64,000 bases of DNA from Pseudanabaena galeata CCNP1313 (GCF_029910235.1 NZ_CP112874.1:4826501-4890500), one strand, 5' to 3'; numbered from the stretch's first letter, positions 1 through 9,324 are shown. A program made the numbers and translations. Notes: a model not told the origin generated them from the sequence alone.

Positions 1-768
1 TGTGCTTTGGATGATCAACTTTTCGATATTGCCATCTTGATCGGTGACAATTTCCTTGAGGGCAACACCTGTATGCACTTCGCCGCCTCTTGCCATGACA
101 TAATCAACGATCGGCTGACAGAGACGCTCAGGAGGTGCGCCATCTAAATAAGCAATTTTGGAGCCGTCCTTTTGTTGGAGAAACTTATTGAGGGCGCGGA
201 GGGGAATCGTTGCCGAAATCACATTGGGATCGATAAATTTGAGGGATTTACAAACAGCAATAAAAATGTCAGTGGTAATGTCCTTGCCGATGCCACGCAT
301 TTCTAGCCATTCTTCAAAGGTGTATTTGTCCATCGACACAACATAGTCATCGCCGCGAATAATTGCAGGAATTAGCCCGATCGCAAACCGAATCTTTTGA
401 TTCCAAGTGAGCATATCGTTGTTGCGTAGAATCGAGGTAATGATATTGAAAGGAGCGGGGATATTAGGTACGTCAAACCATGACAATACCCCTGGCTTTT
501 CAGGTTGATTAAAAATTAAAGCATGGCGTTTCCATTGCAGGCGATCGAGGATATTTAGCTCACCCATCAGTTGCAACATATTTGGATAAGCGCCAAAAAA
601 GTTATGTAGCCCTGTTTCGATCCAGTCGCCATCGGCATCTTTCCATGCTGCTACTAAGCCGCCGAGAACGTTACTGCGCTCTAGCAAAATCGGCTGATGT
701 CCTAAATCCACCAAATACTTGGCACAGGATAATCCTGCTAACCCTCCTCCAGCGATCGCAACGCGCAT
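1..768 (-). CDS. crtP: 15-cis-phytoene desaturase, N-terminal part (runs off the window)
   Basis: The first 256 residues are present; the gene continues beyond base 1. This FAD enzyme introduces double bonds into phytoene in carotenoid synthesis at the thylakoid membrane. The protein opens with the dinucleotide-binding motif [14 protein letters not shown], followed by the acidic end of the Rossmann fold ([11 protein letters not shown]) and the desaturase stretch [13 protein letters not shown]. The start is the ATG at 766-768, which puts the FAD motif at residue 5, as is usual in the plant/cyanobacterial Pds family. In many cyanobacteria crtB lies directly downstream of crtP; that position is outside this window. 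The 5' side faces a long hairpin and then menA on the other strand. Confidence 0.93.
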   Translation of the reverse strand, partial: MRVAIAGGGLAGLSCAKYLVDLGHQPILLERSNVLGGLVAAWKDADGDWIETGLHNFFGAYPNMLQLMGELNILDRLQWKRHALIFNQPEKPGVLSWFDVPNIPAPFNIITSILRNNDMLTWNQKIRFAIGLIPAIIRGDDYVVSMDKYTFEEWLEMRGIGKDITTDIFIAVCKSLKFIDPNVISATIPLRALNKFLQQKDGSKIAYLDGAPPERLCQPIVDYVMARGGEVHTGVALKEIVTDQDGNIEKLIIQST

Positions 769-858
769 ACTTTTTCGATACCTATACGTTTAATTTTTTA
801 TGTTTAATTATCTCCATCTTACTTTGCAAAGCTTAATAATTCACTAAATTTTGTCAGT

Positions 859-913
859 AAAACCCAGAAAGTAGAGTGGGGCGCTAAGCGCCCCACTCTA
901 CTTTCTGGGTTTT
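859..913. repeat. 55-nt perfect hairpin, AAAACCC family (copy G1)
   Basis: Inverted repeat starting AAAACCCAG and ending CTGGGTTTT, with a GC-rich tip (GGGGCGCTAAGCGCCCC). It lies between the divergent crtP and menA genes, so it is unlikely to be a simple terminator. It belongs to the dispersed 47-55 nt hairpin family described in the findings. Confidence 0.75.
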
Positions 914-953
914 ATATTGATGAACCATTGGATAATCGCATTTTTGTTTTAAG

Positions 954-1898
954 ATGGCGATCAGCACTTCAATCTTAGCCAGTATGGTAAAAAGCCTCAT
1001 TGATTCCCCTGAGATATCTAGTAAGCCATCTCGTAGATTATGGATGGCGGCGATTAAGTTCCCGATGTATAGTGTGGCGATCGTGCCGATCGCTACGGGT
1101 ACGGCTGTTGCTTATCGCAATATAGGGGCGATTAACTGGAGTATTTTTTTCATGTTTCTGGTTTCCGCAGTCTTGATTTTAGTCTGGGAAAATCTCTGCA
1201 ATGACGTATTTGATTCGGAAACAGGCATTGATATCAATAAGGCGCATTCAGTTGTCAATCTTACGGGCAAGAAGAATTTAATCTTTGCGATCGCTAATAT
1301 TTGTTTGCTTCTAGGCATTAGTGGCGTATTGGCTATTTCTTGGATACAGCAAGATATTGTGGTGGTTAGTGCGATCGCCCTTTGCTGTTTTCTCGGCTAT
1401 ATTTACCAAGGTCCCCCATTTCGGTTGGGATATCAAGGATGGGGCGAGGTTTTATGCTTTTTTGCCTTTGGACCCTTAGGAGTTTCGGCAGCTTATTATA
1501 GCCAAACTAAATCTTGGTCTATTGGCGCGATCGCCGCAGCAATCATTGTTGGAATTATTACTAGCCTGATTTTATTCTGTTCTCATTTCAATCAAGTTGC
1601 CGATGATCTTGCCGCAGGTAAGCGATCGCCTGTTGTGCGTTTAGGCACTAAGCGCTCAGCCCAACTTTTACCTTGGATTTGTGCTGTGATCTATGGGATT
1701 GCGATCGTAGCGATCGCTCTTAATTTTTTCCCCATCTGGACTGCGATCGTTTTAGTTAGCTTACCGATTGCATGGAAATTGTCTAGATTCATTTTAGAAA
1801 ATCATGATCAAGCCGATCTATTACTAGATTACCGATTCATTGCAGTGGCACTACATTTTGTTATCGGTTCATGTCTGAGTATTAGTCTGATTTTTTAG
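954..1898 (+). CDS. menA: 2-carboxy-1,4-naphthoquinone phytyltransferase
   Basis: A UbiA-type polyprenyl/phytyl transferase of 314 residues that attaches the phytyl chain to the naphthoquinone ring in phylloquinone (vitamin K1) synthesis, needed for the A1 site of photosystem I. The prenyl-diphosphate and Mg-binding motif is visible as NDVFDSETGID near residues 83-93; a second polar loop (FNQVADDLAAGKRSP) lies near residues 212-226. Eight or nine hydrophobic segments fit an integral membrane protein. The tract RRLWMAAIKFPMYSVAIVPIA is typical of cyanobacterial MenA. The start is uncertain: Met11 at 984 is an alternative to 954. Confidence 0.9.
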   Translation: MAISTSILASMVKSLIDSPEISSKPSRRLWMAAIKFPMYSVAIVPIATGTAVAYRNIGAINWSIFFMFLVSAVLILVWENLCNDVFDSETGIDINKAHSVVNLTGKKNLIFAIANICLLLGISGVLAISWIQQDIVVVSAIALCCFLGYIYQGPPFRLGYQGWGEVLCFFAFGPLGVSAAYYSQTKSWSIGAIAAAIIVGIITSLILFCSHFNQVADDLAAGKRSPVVRLGTKRSAQLLPWICAVIYGIAIVAIALNFFPIWTAIVLVSLPIAWKLSRFILENHDQADLLLDYRFIAVALHFVIGSCLSISLIF

Positions 1899-2143
1899 AA
1901 AATGCATCTATTGAAACTTAGGGTCTATCGGTCATAAGTTTGTTGGAAATCCACTAGCATAATACTTCTGGCAGTTTCAAAACTTCGTATCACCTATAAA
2001 GTTCTTGAGAGAAAAACAAGCCAATTTATAACAGATAAACTAAAGAAAGAAAGAAAGAAACTTTATAAAAAGAATTAACTGTTTTTTAAGTTTACATTTG
2101 GGTTTCAGTCATTATAATATTGGTGTAACAGCTTCTAACGATT

Positions 2144-3091
2144 ATGAATCACAATTTAGGAAAGGAAAATATTACTGTGGTTTGTGTGGCTGACAACAAT
2201 TATGCGATGCCAATTGCTGTCACTGCCTGCTCAATTCTCAAACATCTACCACCCGAACAATCACTAGATCTGTATATACTTGATGCTGGGATTGAACCTA
2301 TTAATGTTAAAAAGATTCTTAAATCTCTTGACTTATCTAGATGTAAGGTTAACTTTATCAATACCAAAGATCAATTTAAAGACGTTCCCACATCCGATCA
2401 TCTTACTGAGTCAACATTTCATCGACTTTTAATCCCTCAGCTTCTTTCTCAAGATTTGCACAAAGTCATTTATTTAGACTGTGACCTGTTAGTTCTAAGT
2501 GATCTCAGTATTTTATGGAATATTGACATTGGAGACAAACATATTTTAGCAGTCCAAGACCTTAGTATAAAAACAATAGCTAACGCTATCAAAGATTATC
2601 AACTACTTGGCATACCTCCAGATTGCAAATACTTTAACGCTGGTGTTCTAGTATTTAATTTAGACAAATGGAGAGAATTTGACACTTCATCAAAAATAAT
2701 AGAATATGTTCGTAAACCTCGTAAATCTTTATTGTTATATAATGATCAGGACGCTCTAAACGCAATTTTGTGGGATAAATGGCTGGAGCTTGATCCTAAG
2801 TGGAATAGACAATTTAAATCTGATGCTAATGAAGATCGTAAACTTGTTGATTTGCTTACTGAAAGGTATGGAGAAGATGCTTCATTAGAGATTGCAAATA
2901 ATCCATACATTATTCATTTTATACAGGATACAAAACCTTGGCAATATTATCGCCATCCCAAGAAAAATCTTTTTTATGAATATCTTGATCTGACTGATTG
3001 GGCTGGATGGAGATATAGTATATGGACAGTTCTTTGGCGCAAATTGAGCAAAATATTTAGCAAATACTTTGTAATTAGAGTAAAGACCTAA
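2144..3091 (+). CDS. Glycosyltransferase family 8 protein
   Basis: A 315-residue GT8 enzyme (LPS galactosyl/glucosyltransferase and glycogenin-like fold). The N-terminus ITVVCVADNNYAMPIAVTAC begins the nucleotide-sugar fold. The metal-binding DxD motif is D112-C-D114 in YLDCDLLVL, followed by the family motifs YFNAGVLVFNL and YNDQDALNA. It probably transfers hexose from a UDP-sugar onto a cell-surface glycan; donor and acceptor cannot be read from sequence. It opens a group of four glycosyltransferases on the same strand, with more A+T than the flanking housekeeping genes, which is common for surface-polysaccharide loci. No signal peptide or membrane segment is visible. Confidence 0.85.
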   Translation: MNHNLGKENITVVCVADNNYAMPIAVTACSILKHLPPEQSLDLYILDAGIEPINVKKILKSLDLSRCKVNFINTKDQFKDVPTSDHLTESTFHRLLIPQLLSQDLHKVIYLDCDLLVLSDLSILWNIDIGDKHILAVQDLSIKTIANAIKDYQLLGIPPDCKYFNAGVLVFNLDKWREFDTSSKIIEYVRKPRKSLLLYNDQDALNAILWDKWLELDPKWNRQFKSDANEDRKLVDLLTERYGEDASLEIANNPYIIHFIQDTKPWQYYRHPKKNLFYEYLDLTDWAGWRYSIWTVLWRKLSKIFSKYFVIRVKT

Positions 3092-3586
3092 ATATAAATA
3101 ATTAGATTGATTTGTATTACGAGTCTGAAGATATAAAACTATTTTTTATATAGTTAATGATTGATTAGTTTTAGGGTTACCATCAAATTTAGAAGTGAGG
3201 CATTGGGTAGTTAGTGGGGATAATCTTAGTGGTGCAGAAGATTTTGAGATCTTAGATAAGACAATGACCTACTTATTAAGATATCCCCGCAAGCACCTAA
3301 TTACTTGTTGAGTTTGCTATTAGTATCTGAATAATCACAAAAAAAATTTAGATTAGCCTATTTATAAAAAACCTTGGCAAGAAATAATGTGGGAAATACC
3401 TAGAGGTTTCTGAAGCACTAAGGAGGATAGTTCAAGCTAACGAAAAAGTTGCAAATACGTTGATCACGATTCAACTAGTTAGCACTTATTTTTCAACCAG
3501 TTAAGCCTATCGTGTAAAGCTAACTATTTATTTGCCAATTCACCAAAAGTTTACTATCTTTTCAACTGTACTTTTCAGAAACTTAA
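3092..3586. other. 495-bp AT-rich gap between glycosyltransferase genes
   Basis: No intact gene is visible. A frame open from about 3162 to 3311 has no start codon; it contains HWVVSGDN and ILDKTMTYLLRYP and ends at TGA. It may be the worn end of a lost gene, but I cannot assign a family. Unlike most gaps here it lacks a long GC-tipped hairpin. The last 50 bp should hold the promoter of the next gene. Confidence 0.35.
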
Positions 3587-4726
3587 ATGAAAATCTTACT
3601 TGCTATTCATCATCCATTAGATCCTAATCTAGGCGCTCCAGGAGTGACTTGGAGACTAGGACAAGAATATATAAAACTTGGACATGAGGTAAAGTTTTTT
3701 TCTTTTGACGACATGCCCAACTTTCTACCTGAATTAGTAAAGGCTGTCATATTTCCTGAATTCTTGGCATCTAAAATGCCGACTCTCATCAAACAAGAAG
3801 GTATTGATGTTATTGATGCTTCTACAGGGGATAGTTGGGTATGGGCAAAATGGATAAAGCCACTCTCAAAAAAAACGCCACTATTAGTCACACGCAGTCA
3901 TGGTCTAGAGCATACTGTCCATCTTCAGTTGCTTAAAGATGTGAAGTTAGGCAAAGCAAAAGTCAGTTGGAAATACCCTATCTACCATGGTGGTTTTCAT
4001 CTTTGGGAAGTCGCAAAATCCATGCAGTTAGCTGATTTAGTACTTTGTCTTAATCAGCATGATATGCAATATTCGATCAAACAATTGGGTGTTTCAGCAG
4101 AACGAGTCCATGTTGTGAATAATGGCATCTCAAGTAGTCTATTAGGACTATCAATGGAGAGATTATCTGAGGATAGCAAAATTCGGATTGCACATATTGG
4201 TAGTTATATTCCCCGTAAAGGTATTGAGTACAGTGTGCCTGCGTTAAATCGGATTTTACAAAAATATCCCGATATAGAAGTTAGTTTCTTAGGAGCTATG
4301 GTTCCGCCAGAAAGGGTCTTAGCCGATTTTGATCCGTCATTTCACGATCGCATTCATGTTATTTCTAAATATCAAAATAGTGATTTGCCATCTCTATTAG
4401 CAGGGCATAGCATCCACTTGTTTCCCTCTCTTTCAGAAGGATGGGGATTAGCAGTTGTTGAAGCAATGGCTTGTGGTTTAGCTCCAATCATTTCAAATAT
4501 TCCTGGTCCAACAGAAATGGTGAAACATGATTTTGATGCGCTGGTAGTTCCGCCTAGAGATACTGAAGCAATTGAAGAAGCAATTACAAAATTAATTGGA
4601 GATCGGGCTTATTTAGAAAAACTACGTAACAATGCGTATAAGACTGCTCAAAGCTACTCATATACCAATATTGCTAAACAAAATTTGGATTTGTATAACA
4701 GAGAGCTTACTAAAGTTAAAGGCTAA
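3587..4726 (+). CDS. Glycosyltransferase family 4 (GT-B fold)
   Basis: A 379-residue retaining GT-B glycosyltransferase. The N-terminal domain starts ILLAIHHPLDPNLGAPGVTW, including a glycine-rich acceptor loop. The C-terminal donor domain has AHIGSYIPRKGIEYSVPAL, and the GT4 EX7E element appears as SEGWGLAVVEAMACGLAPI. It should act in the cytoplasm or at the inner membrane face, assembling an exopolysaccharide, O-antigen or glycolipid. It is followed after 64 bp by a second GT4 and is probably co-transcribed with it. The substrate cannot be predicted. Confidence 0.85.
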   Translation: MKILLAIHHPLDPNLGAPGVTWRLGQEYIKLGHEVKFFSFDDMPNFLPELVKAVIFPEFLASKMPTLIKQEGIDVIDASTGDSWVWAKWIKPLSKKTPLLVTRSHGLEHTVHLQLLKDVKLGKAKVSWKYPIYHGGFHLWEVAKSMQLADLVLCLNQHDMQYSIKQLGVSAERVHVVNNGISSSLLGLSMERLSEDSKIRIAHIGSYIPRKGIEYSVPALNRILQKYPDIEVSFLGAMVPPERVLADFDPSFHDRIHVISKYQNSDLPSLLAGHSIHLFPSLSEGWGLAVVEAMACGLAPIISNIPGPTEMVKHDFDALVVPPRDTEAIEEAITKLIGDRAYLEKLRNNAYKTAQSYSYTNIAKQNLDLYNRELTKVKG

Positions 4727-4790
4727 AGCATTGTAAACTTGTTTTATGTAAAATCAAGCCGAATTTTCTAAAATAACCAAGTCAAAAAAC

Positions 4791-5936
4791 ATGGATTACA
4801 CCACTAAGGTTTTGGCGATCGCTGAGTCTTCTATGGGGCATAAGACTCACATCATGACAATGCAAAAATATTTTGAGTCTTCATTATGCTACGTTGATAT
4901 CTATTGGAGTGATCAAGAAAGAGAGATATTTACCAGAGTTATTAATAAGATACTTAACTTACGGGTTCCAAATAAATTTGTACAGTCCTATAATTTAGAC
5001 TTATTTCGATTTCGTGCACAGCTTGGTTATGCATTACTTGCCAAAAGATTGATAGCTAGAAAAATTAGTCAAGCTGATTATAATGTTTTGTTCTTCCATA
5101 CTCAGCCATTAGCATTTCTGTCACTAAATTTAATGCTAAAAATGCCATCAGTAGTCAGTATTGACATGACTAACAAGCAAGCAGCAGAAGAGTCTACGAA
5201 TAAACATAGATGGACTTATAGTCCCAACAAGTTTTTGGAGAAACAAGTATATCAAAACTGTTCCAAAATCTTAACTTGGACCGAATGGGCGCGTAGTTCA
5301 GTCATTAATGATTATGGTATTCACCCAGACAAAGTAAAAGTGGTTCCTCCAGGAGTGGATACAAATCGCTTAGTATTTACAGATAGGAACCATAAGTCAA
5401 GTCAAGGTTTATATAACATCTTATTTGTTGGTGGAGATTTTAAACGCAAAGGGGGAGAAGATCTCCTTGCTGTTTTTTTAGCGCAATTTGCAGATCAAGC
5501 GATACTGCATATAGTTACTAGTCTAGGTGCAGTTAGTTGTGATCATCCAAATGTTCGTATATATAATGGTGTAGAAGCTTATAGCTCTTTGTGGTTTGAT
5601 CTATATAGACAAGCAGATGCTTTTGTTATGCCAACATATGGAGATGCTTTTGGCATAGTCTTTATTGAAGCAATGGCATCTGGCTTGCCTGTAATTGCAT
5701 CTAAACTTACTCAAACCACTGAAATTGTTACTGATGGAGAAACAGGGTTCCTTGTTACTCCTGGGAATCGTCAAGATCTAGCTCATAAACTGCAACTATT
5801 AATTGATGATCCTAGCTTGGGTAGACAAATGGGAAAAAGGGCAAGGGAAGTAGTTGAAGAAAGTTTTGATACTCAAAAGAATTTTCAAAAAATAGAGTTA
5901 ATATTTGAAGATTTAAGTACATGTTTGAAAAATTAA
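4791..5936 (+). CDS. Glycosyltransferase family 4
   Basis: A 381-residue GT4 enzyme. The donor-site half contains ILFVGGDFKRKGGEDLL and the EX7E region GDAFGIVFIEAMASGLPVI, followed by the usual tail with TDGETGFLVTPG. The N-terminal half diverges from the preceding gene, so the two are not recent duplicates and probably add different sugars. It is the third member of the polysaccharide group. A palindromic repeat cluster (5960-6140) separates it from the fourth glycosyltransferase, so transcription may stop or be weakened there. Confidence 0.85.
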   Translation: MDYTTKVLAIAESSMGHKTHIMTMQKYFESSLCYVDIYWSDQEREIFTRVINKILNLRVPNKFVQSYNLDLFRFRAQLGYALLAKRLIARKISQADYNVLFFHTQPLAFLSLNLMLKMPSVVSIDMTNKQAAEESTNKHRWTYSPNKFLEKQVYQNCSKILTWTEWARSSVINDYGIHPDKVKVVPPGVDTNRLVFTDRNHKSSQGLYNILFVGGDFKRKGGEDLLAVFLAQFADQAILHIVTSLGAVSCDHPNVRIYNGVEAYSSLWFDLYRQADAFVMPTYGDAFGIVFIEAMASGLPVIASKLTQTTEIVTDGETGFLVTPGNRQDLAHKLQLLIDDPSLGRQMGKRAREVVEESFDTQKNFQKIELIFEDLSTCLKN

Positions 5937-5959
5937 GCAAAGACGTTGAGCGTTTAGGT

Positions 5960-6140
5960 TTTACAGCGCTTTGCGCCCAAACCCAAACCAAGAAGACTTT
6001 TAAAAGCGTTGCAAAGCAACGCTTTTAAAAGTCTTCTTGTGGTTCGTTTGATCGGTAATTGCTGTATAAAAAGTAATGTAGCGCTCTTAAATGAGTTGTA
6101 AGATTTTGAGTGTTGTGAGAGTGCGCCGCGCACTCTCACA
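5960..6140. repeat. Repeat cluster: hairpin with TACAGCGCTTTGCGC flank, plus a second hairpin
   Basis: A 49-nt perfect inverted repeat (5990-6038) carries the flank TACAGCGCTTTGCGC on its left and TTCTTGTGGTT on its right. The same flanks recur at 20942-21006 around a different stem. A second 27-nt palindrome (6114-6140, stem TGTGAGAGTGCG) ends next to ATTTAGGATTGCTATA, a motif that recurs near 19449 and, inverted, near 53206. Confidence 0.7.
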
Positions 6141-6193
6141 ATCTATTTAGGATTGCTATAAGTCAATAAATATGTCTCTAGAGTATTACCAAA

Positions 6194-7300
6194 ATGAATA
6201 GGGTTCATCATTGTGCTAACTATTTAGCAACTTCTGGCGGCGGCGTGAAATCCTATGTGGATGGACTTTTGACGGAATTACCAGAGATGTTTGCTCATGA
6301 GATTATTCCATCATTAAAGAATTTTGATCAAAGTCAATACAAGTTATTGCACCTCCATGAAGGAGAGATGATTTTAGACCTTAAGGATCAATGTCCTGCT
6401 GTTTATACTCTACACAATCACCATCCCTACTGCCCTAGCGGCTCAAAATATTTCCCACAGCAAGGAGTTTGCGATCGCAAAATGTCTGTTATTGGATGTA
6501 CATGGGGACATTTGATCGATGGATGCGGAAGTCGGCGACCAAAAAAAATTATTTCTAACTTTAAGAGAGCCTATAGTGCGTTGGATGTCCTCAAAAAGTT
6601 AAAGATTACAGTGATTGCAAATAGTGATTATGTGCGATCGCAGTTGATTGCCAATGGGTTACCAGAATCACAGGTAATAACTTTACGGTGTGGGATAGCT
6701 GCAACTTCCTCTAAGCATGAGCCTTTAGATCAAGACATACACGCTCAAAAGCGAATTCTCTTTGCAGGTAGGATAGTGCCAGAGAAGGGGCTGGATTGGT
6801 TATTAAGAACGATGCCTCTTTTAGATCAGCGTATTCATCTTGATATTGCAGGTGAAGGGTGGGCTATGCCACAGGTTCGGAAGTTAGCAGAGTATTTGAA
6901 TATTGGCGATCGCCTTACTTGGCATGGCTGGTGTCAAAAAGAGAAGCTAGAGGAGCTATATCGTCAAAGCTTTGCTGTAATCTTTCCTAGTGTTTGGCCA
7001 GAGCCTGCGGGATTAGTTACTTTGGAAGCCTATGCAAGATTTCGCCCAGTAATTGCTAGTAACGTTGGCGGGATTCCTGAACATGTTCAGGATGGGAAAA
7101 CAGGAATTTTAGTGGAGCCAAATAATAGTCAAGATCTAGCTGCGGCAGTCACGGATTTGGCTAATAATTTTGGCAAATCACGCGAAATTGGTATAGCTGG
7201 CAATAATTTATTTCACTCAGAATTTACCCTTGCTATTCATGCTCAAAGATTGCAAGAAATTTATGATTTAGCGATCGCTAAGTTTCATAAATCTTTTTGA
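6194..7300 (+). CDS. Glycosyltransferase family 4
   Basis: A 368-residue GT4 enzyme with the N-terminal acceptor loop TSGGGVKSYVDGLL and a donor domain starting ILFAGRIVPEKGLDWLL. The EX7E element is WPEPAGLVTLEAYARFRPVI. A cysteine-containing middle section (CPSG, CDRK, GCTWG, GCGSRRP) is seen in a subgroup of capsule and LPS glycosyltransferases. It is the last gene of the surface-glycan group. Transcription converges on rpaB, with a shared terminator-like hairpin between them. The substrate is unknown. Confidence 0.85.
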   Translation: MNRVHHCANYLATSGGGVKSYVDGLLTELPEMFAHEIIPSLKNFDQSQYKLLHLHEGEMILDLKDQCPAVYTLHNHHPYCPSGSKYFPQQGVCDRKMSVIGCTWGHLIDGCGSRRPKKIISNFKRAYSALDVLKKLKITVIANSDYVRSQLIANGLPESQVITLRCGIAATSSKHEPLDQDIHAQKRILFAGRIVPEKGLDWLLRTMPLLDQRIHLDIAGEGWAMPQVRKLAEYLNIGDRLTWHGWCQKEKLEELYRQSFAVIFPSVWPEPAGLVTLEAYARFRPVIASNVGGIPEHVQDGKTGILVEPNNSQDLAAAVTDLANNFGKSREIGIAGNNLFHSEFTLAIHAQRLQEIYDLAIAKFHKSF

Positions 7301-7334
7301 TAAAAGCCTGTCTGCGGCAGACTTTTATCAAAAT
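7295..7334. terminator. Bidirectional terminator between convergent genes
   Basis: Stem TTTTGATAAAAG...CTTTTATCAAAA with a GC-rich apex (TCTGCGGCAGA), followed by T-runs on either strand. It overlaps the stop codon of the glycosyltransferase and ends three bases before the rpaB stop, so it can serve both genes. Confidence 0.7.
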
Positions 7335-7336
7335 TT

Positions 7337-8074
7337 TTAAGCTTGTTTCGATTCTGATCCATCGATGATGCGTTGGAATAGATAGCCTGTCCCACGAGCT
7401 GTCAAGATCAATTCAGGATTGCTAGGATCTTCTTCGAGCTTTGCCCGCAAGCGAGAAATATGAACATCAACAACGCGAGTATCCACATGGCGTTCTGGTG
7501 TATACCCCCAGACCTCTTGCAAAATTTCTGCTCTCGAAAAAGCTTCACCCGATCGCCCGACCAATAGCTCTAACAAACTAAACTCCATACCCGTCAAACG
7601 GATACGCTCATCGGACTTATAGACTTGACGCTTATTAGTATCAATCTTGATCGTGTTGATATGGATCACGCCAGAACTGGGGATGCCTGATGTGCCATTG
7701 CGATCAAAGCGCCGCAATACTGAACGAATCCGCGCTTCTAATTCCTTTGGTGAAAAAGGCTTAACAACGTAATCATCTGCACCTAATTCGAGTCCTGTAA
7801 TGCGATCGGCAACATCACCTAAAGCGGTCAGCATGATAATCGGGATATCCGATTCTTTGCGAAGCTCTTGACATACCCCGTAGCCGTCGAGCTTTGGCAT
7901 CATTACATCAAGAACCACCAAGTCAGGGTTTTCTTTATGAAAAACTTCGATCGCTTCTTCGCCATCTGCGGCGGTGACGACCTCGTAACCGATCATCGAC
8001 AGACGTGTCTCCAGAATTCGACGGATACTAGCTTCGTCGTCTACAACTAGAATTTTTTCCTTATGGTTTTCCAA
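7337..8074 (-). CDS. rpaB: OmpR-type response regulator RpaB (Ycf27)
   Basis: A 245-residue response regulator that controls high-light and redox genes, including hli and photosystem genes, and is partnered by the kinase NblS in cyanobacteria. The receiver domain holds the acidic pair D12-D13 and phosphoacceptor D56 (LVVLDVMMPKLDG). The winged-helix DNA-binding domain spans about residues 140-235 (GMEFSLLELLV, VDVHISRLRAKLE). The sequence is almost collinear with RpaB of other cyanobacteria, giving a firm assignment. It is transcribed away from a gene encoding a high-light-inducible protein, a common RpaB target. Confidence 0.96.
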   Translation of the reverse strand: MENHKEKILVVDDEASIRRILETRLSMIGYEVVTAADGEEAIEVFHKENPDLVVLDVMMPKLDGYGVCQELRKESDIPIIMLTALGDVADRITGLELGADDYVVKPFSPKELEARIRSVLRRFDRNGTSGIPSSGVIHINTIKIDTNKRQVYKSDERIRLTGMEFSLLELLVGRSGEAFSRAEILQEVWGYTPERHVDTRVVDVHISRLRAKLEEDPSNPELILTARGTGYLFQRIIDGSESKQA

Positions 8075-8261
8075 GCCAGTTTACACTCCACTATGCTGCT
8101 AGCTACAATTCAGTAAAATTTTATAGTTTTACATATTTATTTAACTAAGTTTACAAGAAATCGGTCGTTACAATCCGAAAACAAAACTTAAAGTTTCAGA
8201 ATAAACTTAATCTGGGGTTTACCTGATTTATAGCTACAGTCACCTGTCTCATGGACAAATC

Positions 8262-8316
8262 AAAAACCAAGAATTGATTGGCGGAGCTTTGCGCCGCCAA
8301 TCAATTCTTGGTTTTT
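8262..8316. repeat. 55-nt hairpin of the AAAACCC family (copy G2)
   Basis: Inverted repeat with stem AAAAACCAAGAATTGATT and a GC tip, flanked by GGACAAATC on the left and ATGTCC on the right, i.e. the family flanks in reversed orientation. Its stem is nearly the same as the copy at 13572-13620. It sits between the divergent rpaB and hli genes. Confidence 0.75.
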
Positions 8317-8420
8317 ATGTCCTACACTTGGCAACTTGTGCTGTCGCTTCTTTCCGATTTTATGTAAGCGATTGCGATAAAATTGTATGAAGTTTTATGC
8401 ACAATGAGGATTTTGCGATT

Positions 8421-8594
8421 ATGACTGAACCAACTCAAGTACCACAAGCTACTGATCCAAAAATGGGATTTAACACCTATGCAGAAAGGTTAAATGGTAG
8501 AGCCGCTATGGTTGGTTTTATCATTGCCGTTGCGATCGAGCTTTTCACTGGTAAAGGTTTGTTAGCATGGCTAGGTCTAATTGATATAGGCTAA
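8421..8594 (+). CDS. High-light-inducible protein (Hlip, single-helix CAB-like)
   Basis: A 57-residue single-helix protein of the chlorophyll a/b-binding superfamily. It binds chlorophyll and carotenoid in the thylakoid membrane and protects photosystem assembly under excess light. The signature is AERLNGRAAMVGFIIAVAIE, with the Chl-binding E, N and R. I prefer the ATG at 8421 (MTEPTQVP) over the in-frame ATG at 8397, because GAGG stands about 11 bases ahead of it and the shorter form matches usual Hlip length. It ends just before a terminator hairpin (8597-8623). Confidence 0.88.
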   Translation: MTEPTQVPQATDPKMGFNTYAERLNGRAAMVGFIIAVAIELFTGKGLLAWLGLIDIG

Positions 8595-8596
8595 TG

Positions 8597-8623
8597 AAAT
8601 AAGGGCGTGAAGCGCCCTTATTT
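8597..8623 (+). terminator. Terminator after the Hlip gene
   Basis: Perfect stem AAATAAGGGCG...CGCCCTTATTT just after the stop codon, followed within a few bases by T-rich DNA. Confidence 0.6.
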
Positions 8624-8656
8624 CGGTTTCTAGTTTTTTTAATTCTTTTTTTAGTT

Positions 8657-9139
8657 ATGGCATCTGGCAAAATCGAGAACTCTCTGTACTGGACTGCGGC
8701 AATTTTGGGATTAGTTCTCGATCAAGCCTCCAAATATCTAGTTGTGCAATATCTCAAACCCCTAAAATCAGTCCCCTTGATTAATGGGGTATTTCATTTT
8801 ACCTATGCGACTAACACAGGTGCGGCTTTTAGCTTGTTTAGTGGTCAGATTGATTGGCTCAAATGGGTATCGATGATTGTGAGTTTGGGGCTAGTAGCCT
8901 TTGGGGTTTTTGGTAAAAACTTAAATCGCTGGGAACAAGTTGGCTATGGCTGCATTTTGGCGGGAGCCGCAGGCAATGGCATCGATCGCTTTGTGGCGGG
9001 TTATGTAGTTGACTTTATCGATATACGGATTATTCGCTTTGCGATTTTTAATATTGCCGATATCTCCATTAATATCGGTTTGGTTTGTCTAGCGATCTCG
9101 GTTTTATTTCTAACCAAACCATCTAAGTCAAAAAACTAG
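8657..9139 (+). CDS. lspA: Lipoprotein signal peptidase (signal peptidase II)
   Basis: A 160-residue integral membrane aspartyl protease that removes signal peptides from diacylglyceryl-modified prolipoproteins. Conserved LspA boxes are present: LDQASKYLV (21-29), ATNTGAAFSLF (51-61), AGNGIDRF (105-112), VVDFIDI (117-123) and FNIAD (131-135). The two catalytic aspartates are expected to be D119 and D135. Four membrane helices fit the hydrophobic profile. It appears to be a single-gene unit, with a long hairpin directly downstream. Confidence 0.94.
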   Translation: MASGKIENSLYWTAAILGLVLDQASKYLVVQYLKPLKSVPLINGVFHFTYATNTGAAFSLFSGQIDWLKWVSMIVSLGLVAFGVFGKNLNRWEQVGYGCILAGAAGNGIDRFVAGYVVDFIDIRIIRFAIFNIADISINIGLVCLAISVLFLTKPSKSKN

Positions 9140-9142
9140 ATA

Positions 9143-9197
9143 AAAATAGGAGCCGATGAAAAGTAGCCTGCGGCTACTTTTCATCGGCTCCTATTTT
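9143..9197. repeat. Perfect hairpin after lspA
   Basis: Inverted repeat AAAAATAGGAGCCGATGAAA...TTTCATCGGCTCCTATTTT around GTAGCCTGCGGCTAC. It is a GC-tipped dispersed hairpin and could also end lspA transcription. Confidence 0.65.
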
Positions 9198-9207
9198 AGT
9201 TTTTAAG

Positions 9208-9324
9208 TTAACGTGAGTTCGATATAGCCATTTGCGGCGTGCGAAGCACGCCGCAAATGGCGAAAAATGGTAAGAATCGCTTAGCGATTCTTACCATTTT
9301 TCGCTTTCGTCGAACTGACGCTAA
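9208..9324 (+). repeat. MITE-like element A, copy 1
   Basis: A 117-bp element bounded by AACGTGAGTTCGA and TCGAACTGACG (imperfect terminal inverted repeats). It carries two hairpins, one with stem GCCATTTGCGGCGTG and one with stem AATGGTAAGAATCGC. Near-identical copies lie at 11122-11234 and 61026-61138, in the opposite orientation. Confidence 0.85.

Noticed and set aside
8128-8147. HLR1-like RpaB site upstream of rpaB (TTTACATATTTATTTAACTA)
   Set aside because: The first half matches TTTACATA, but the second half TTTAAC departs from TTTACA at two positions and the orientation is unfavourable for rpaB. Too weak to list.
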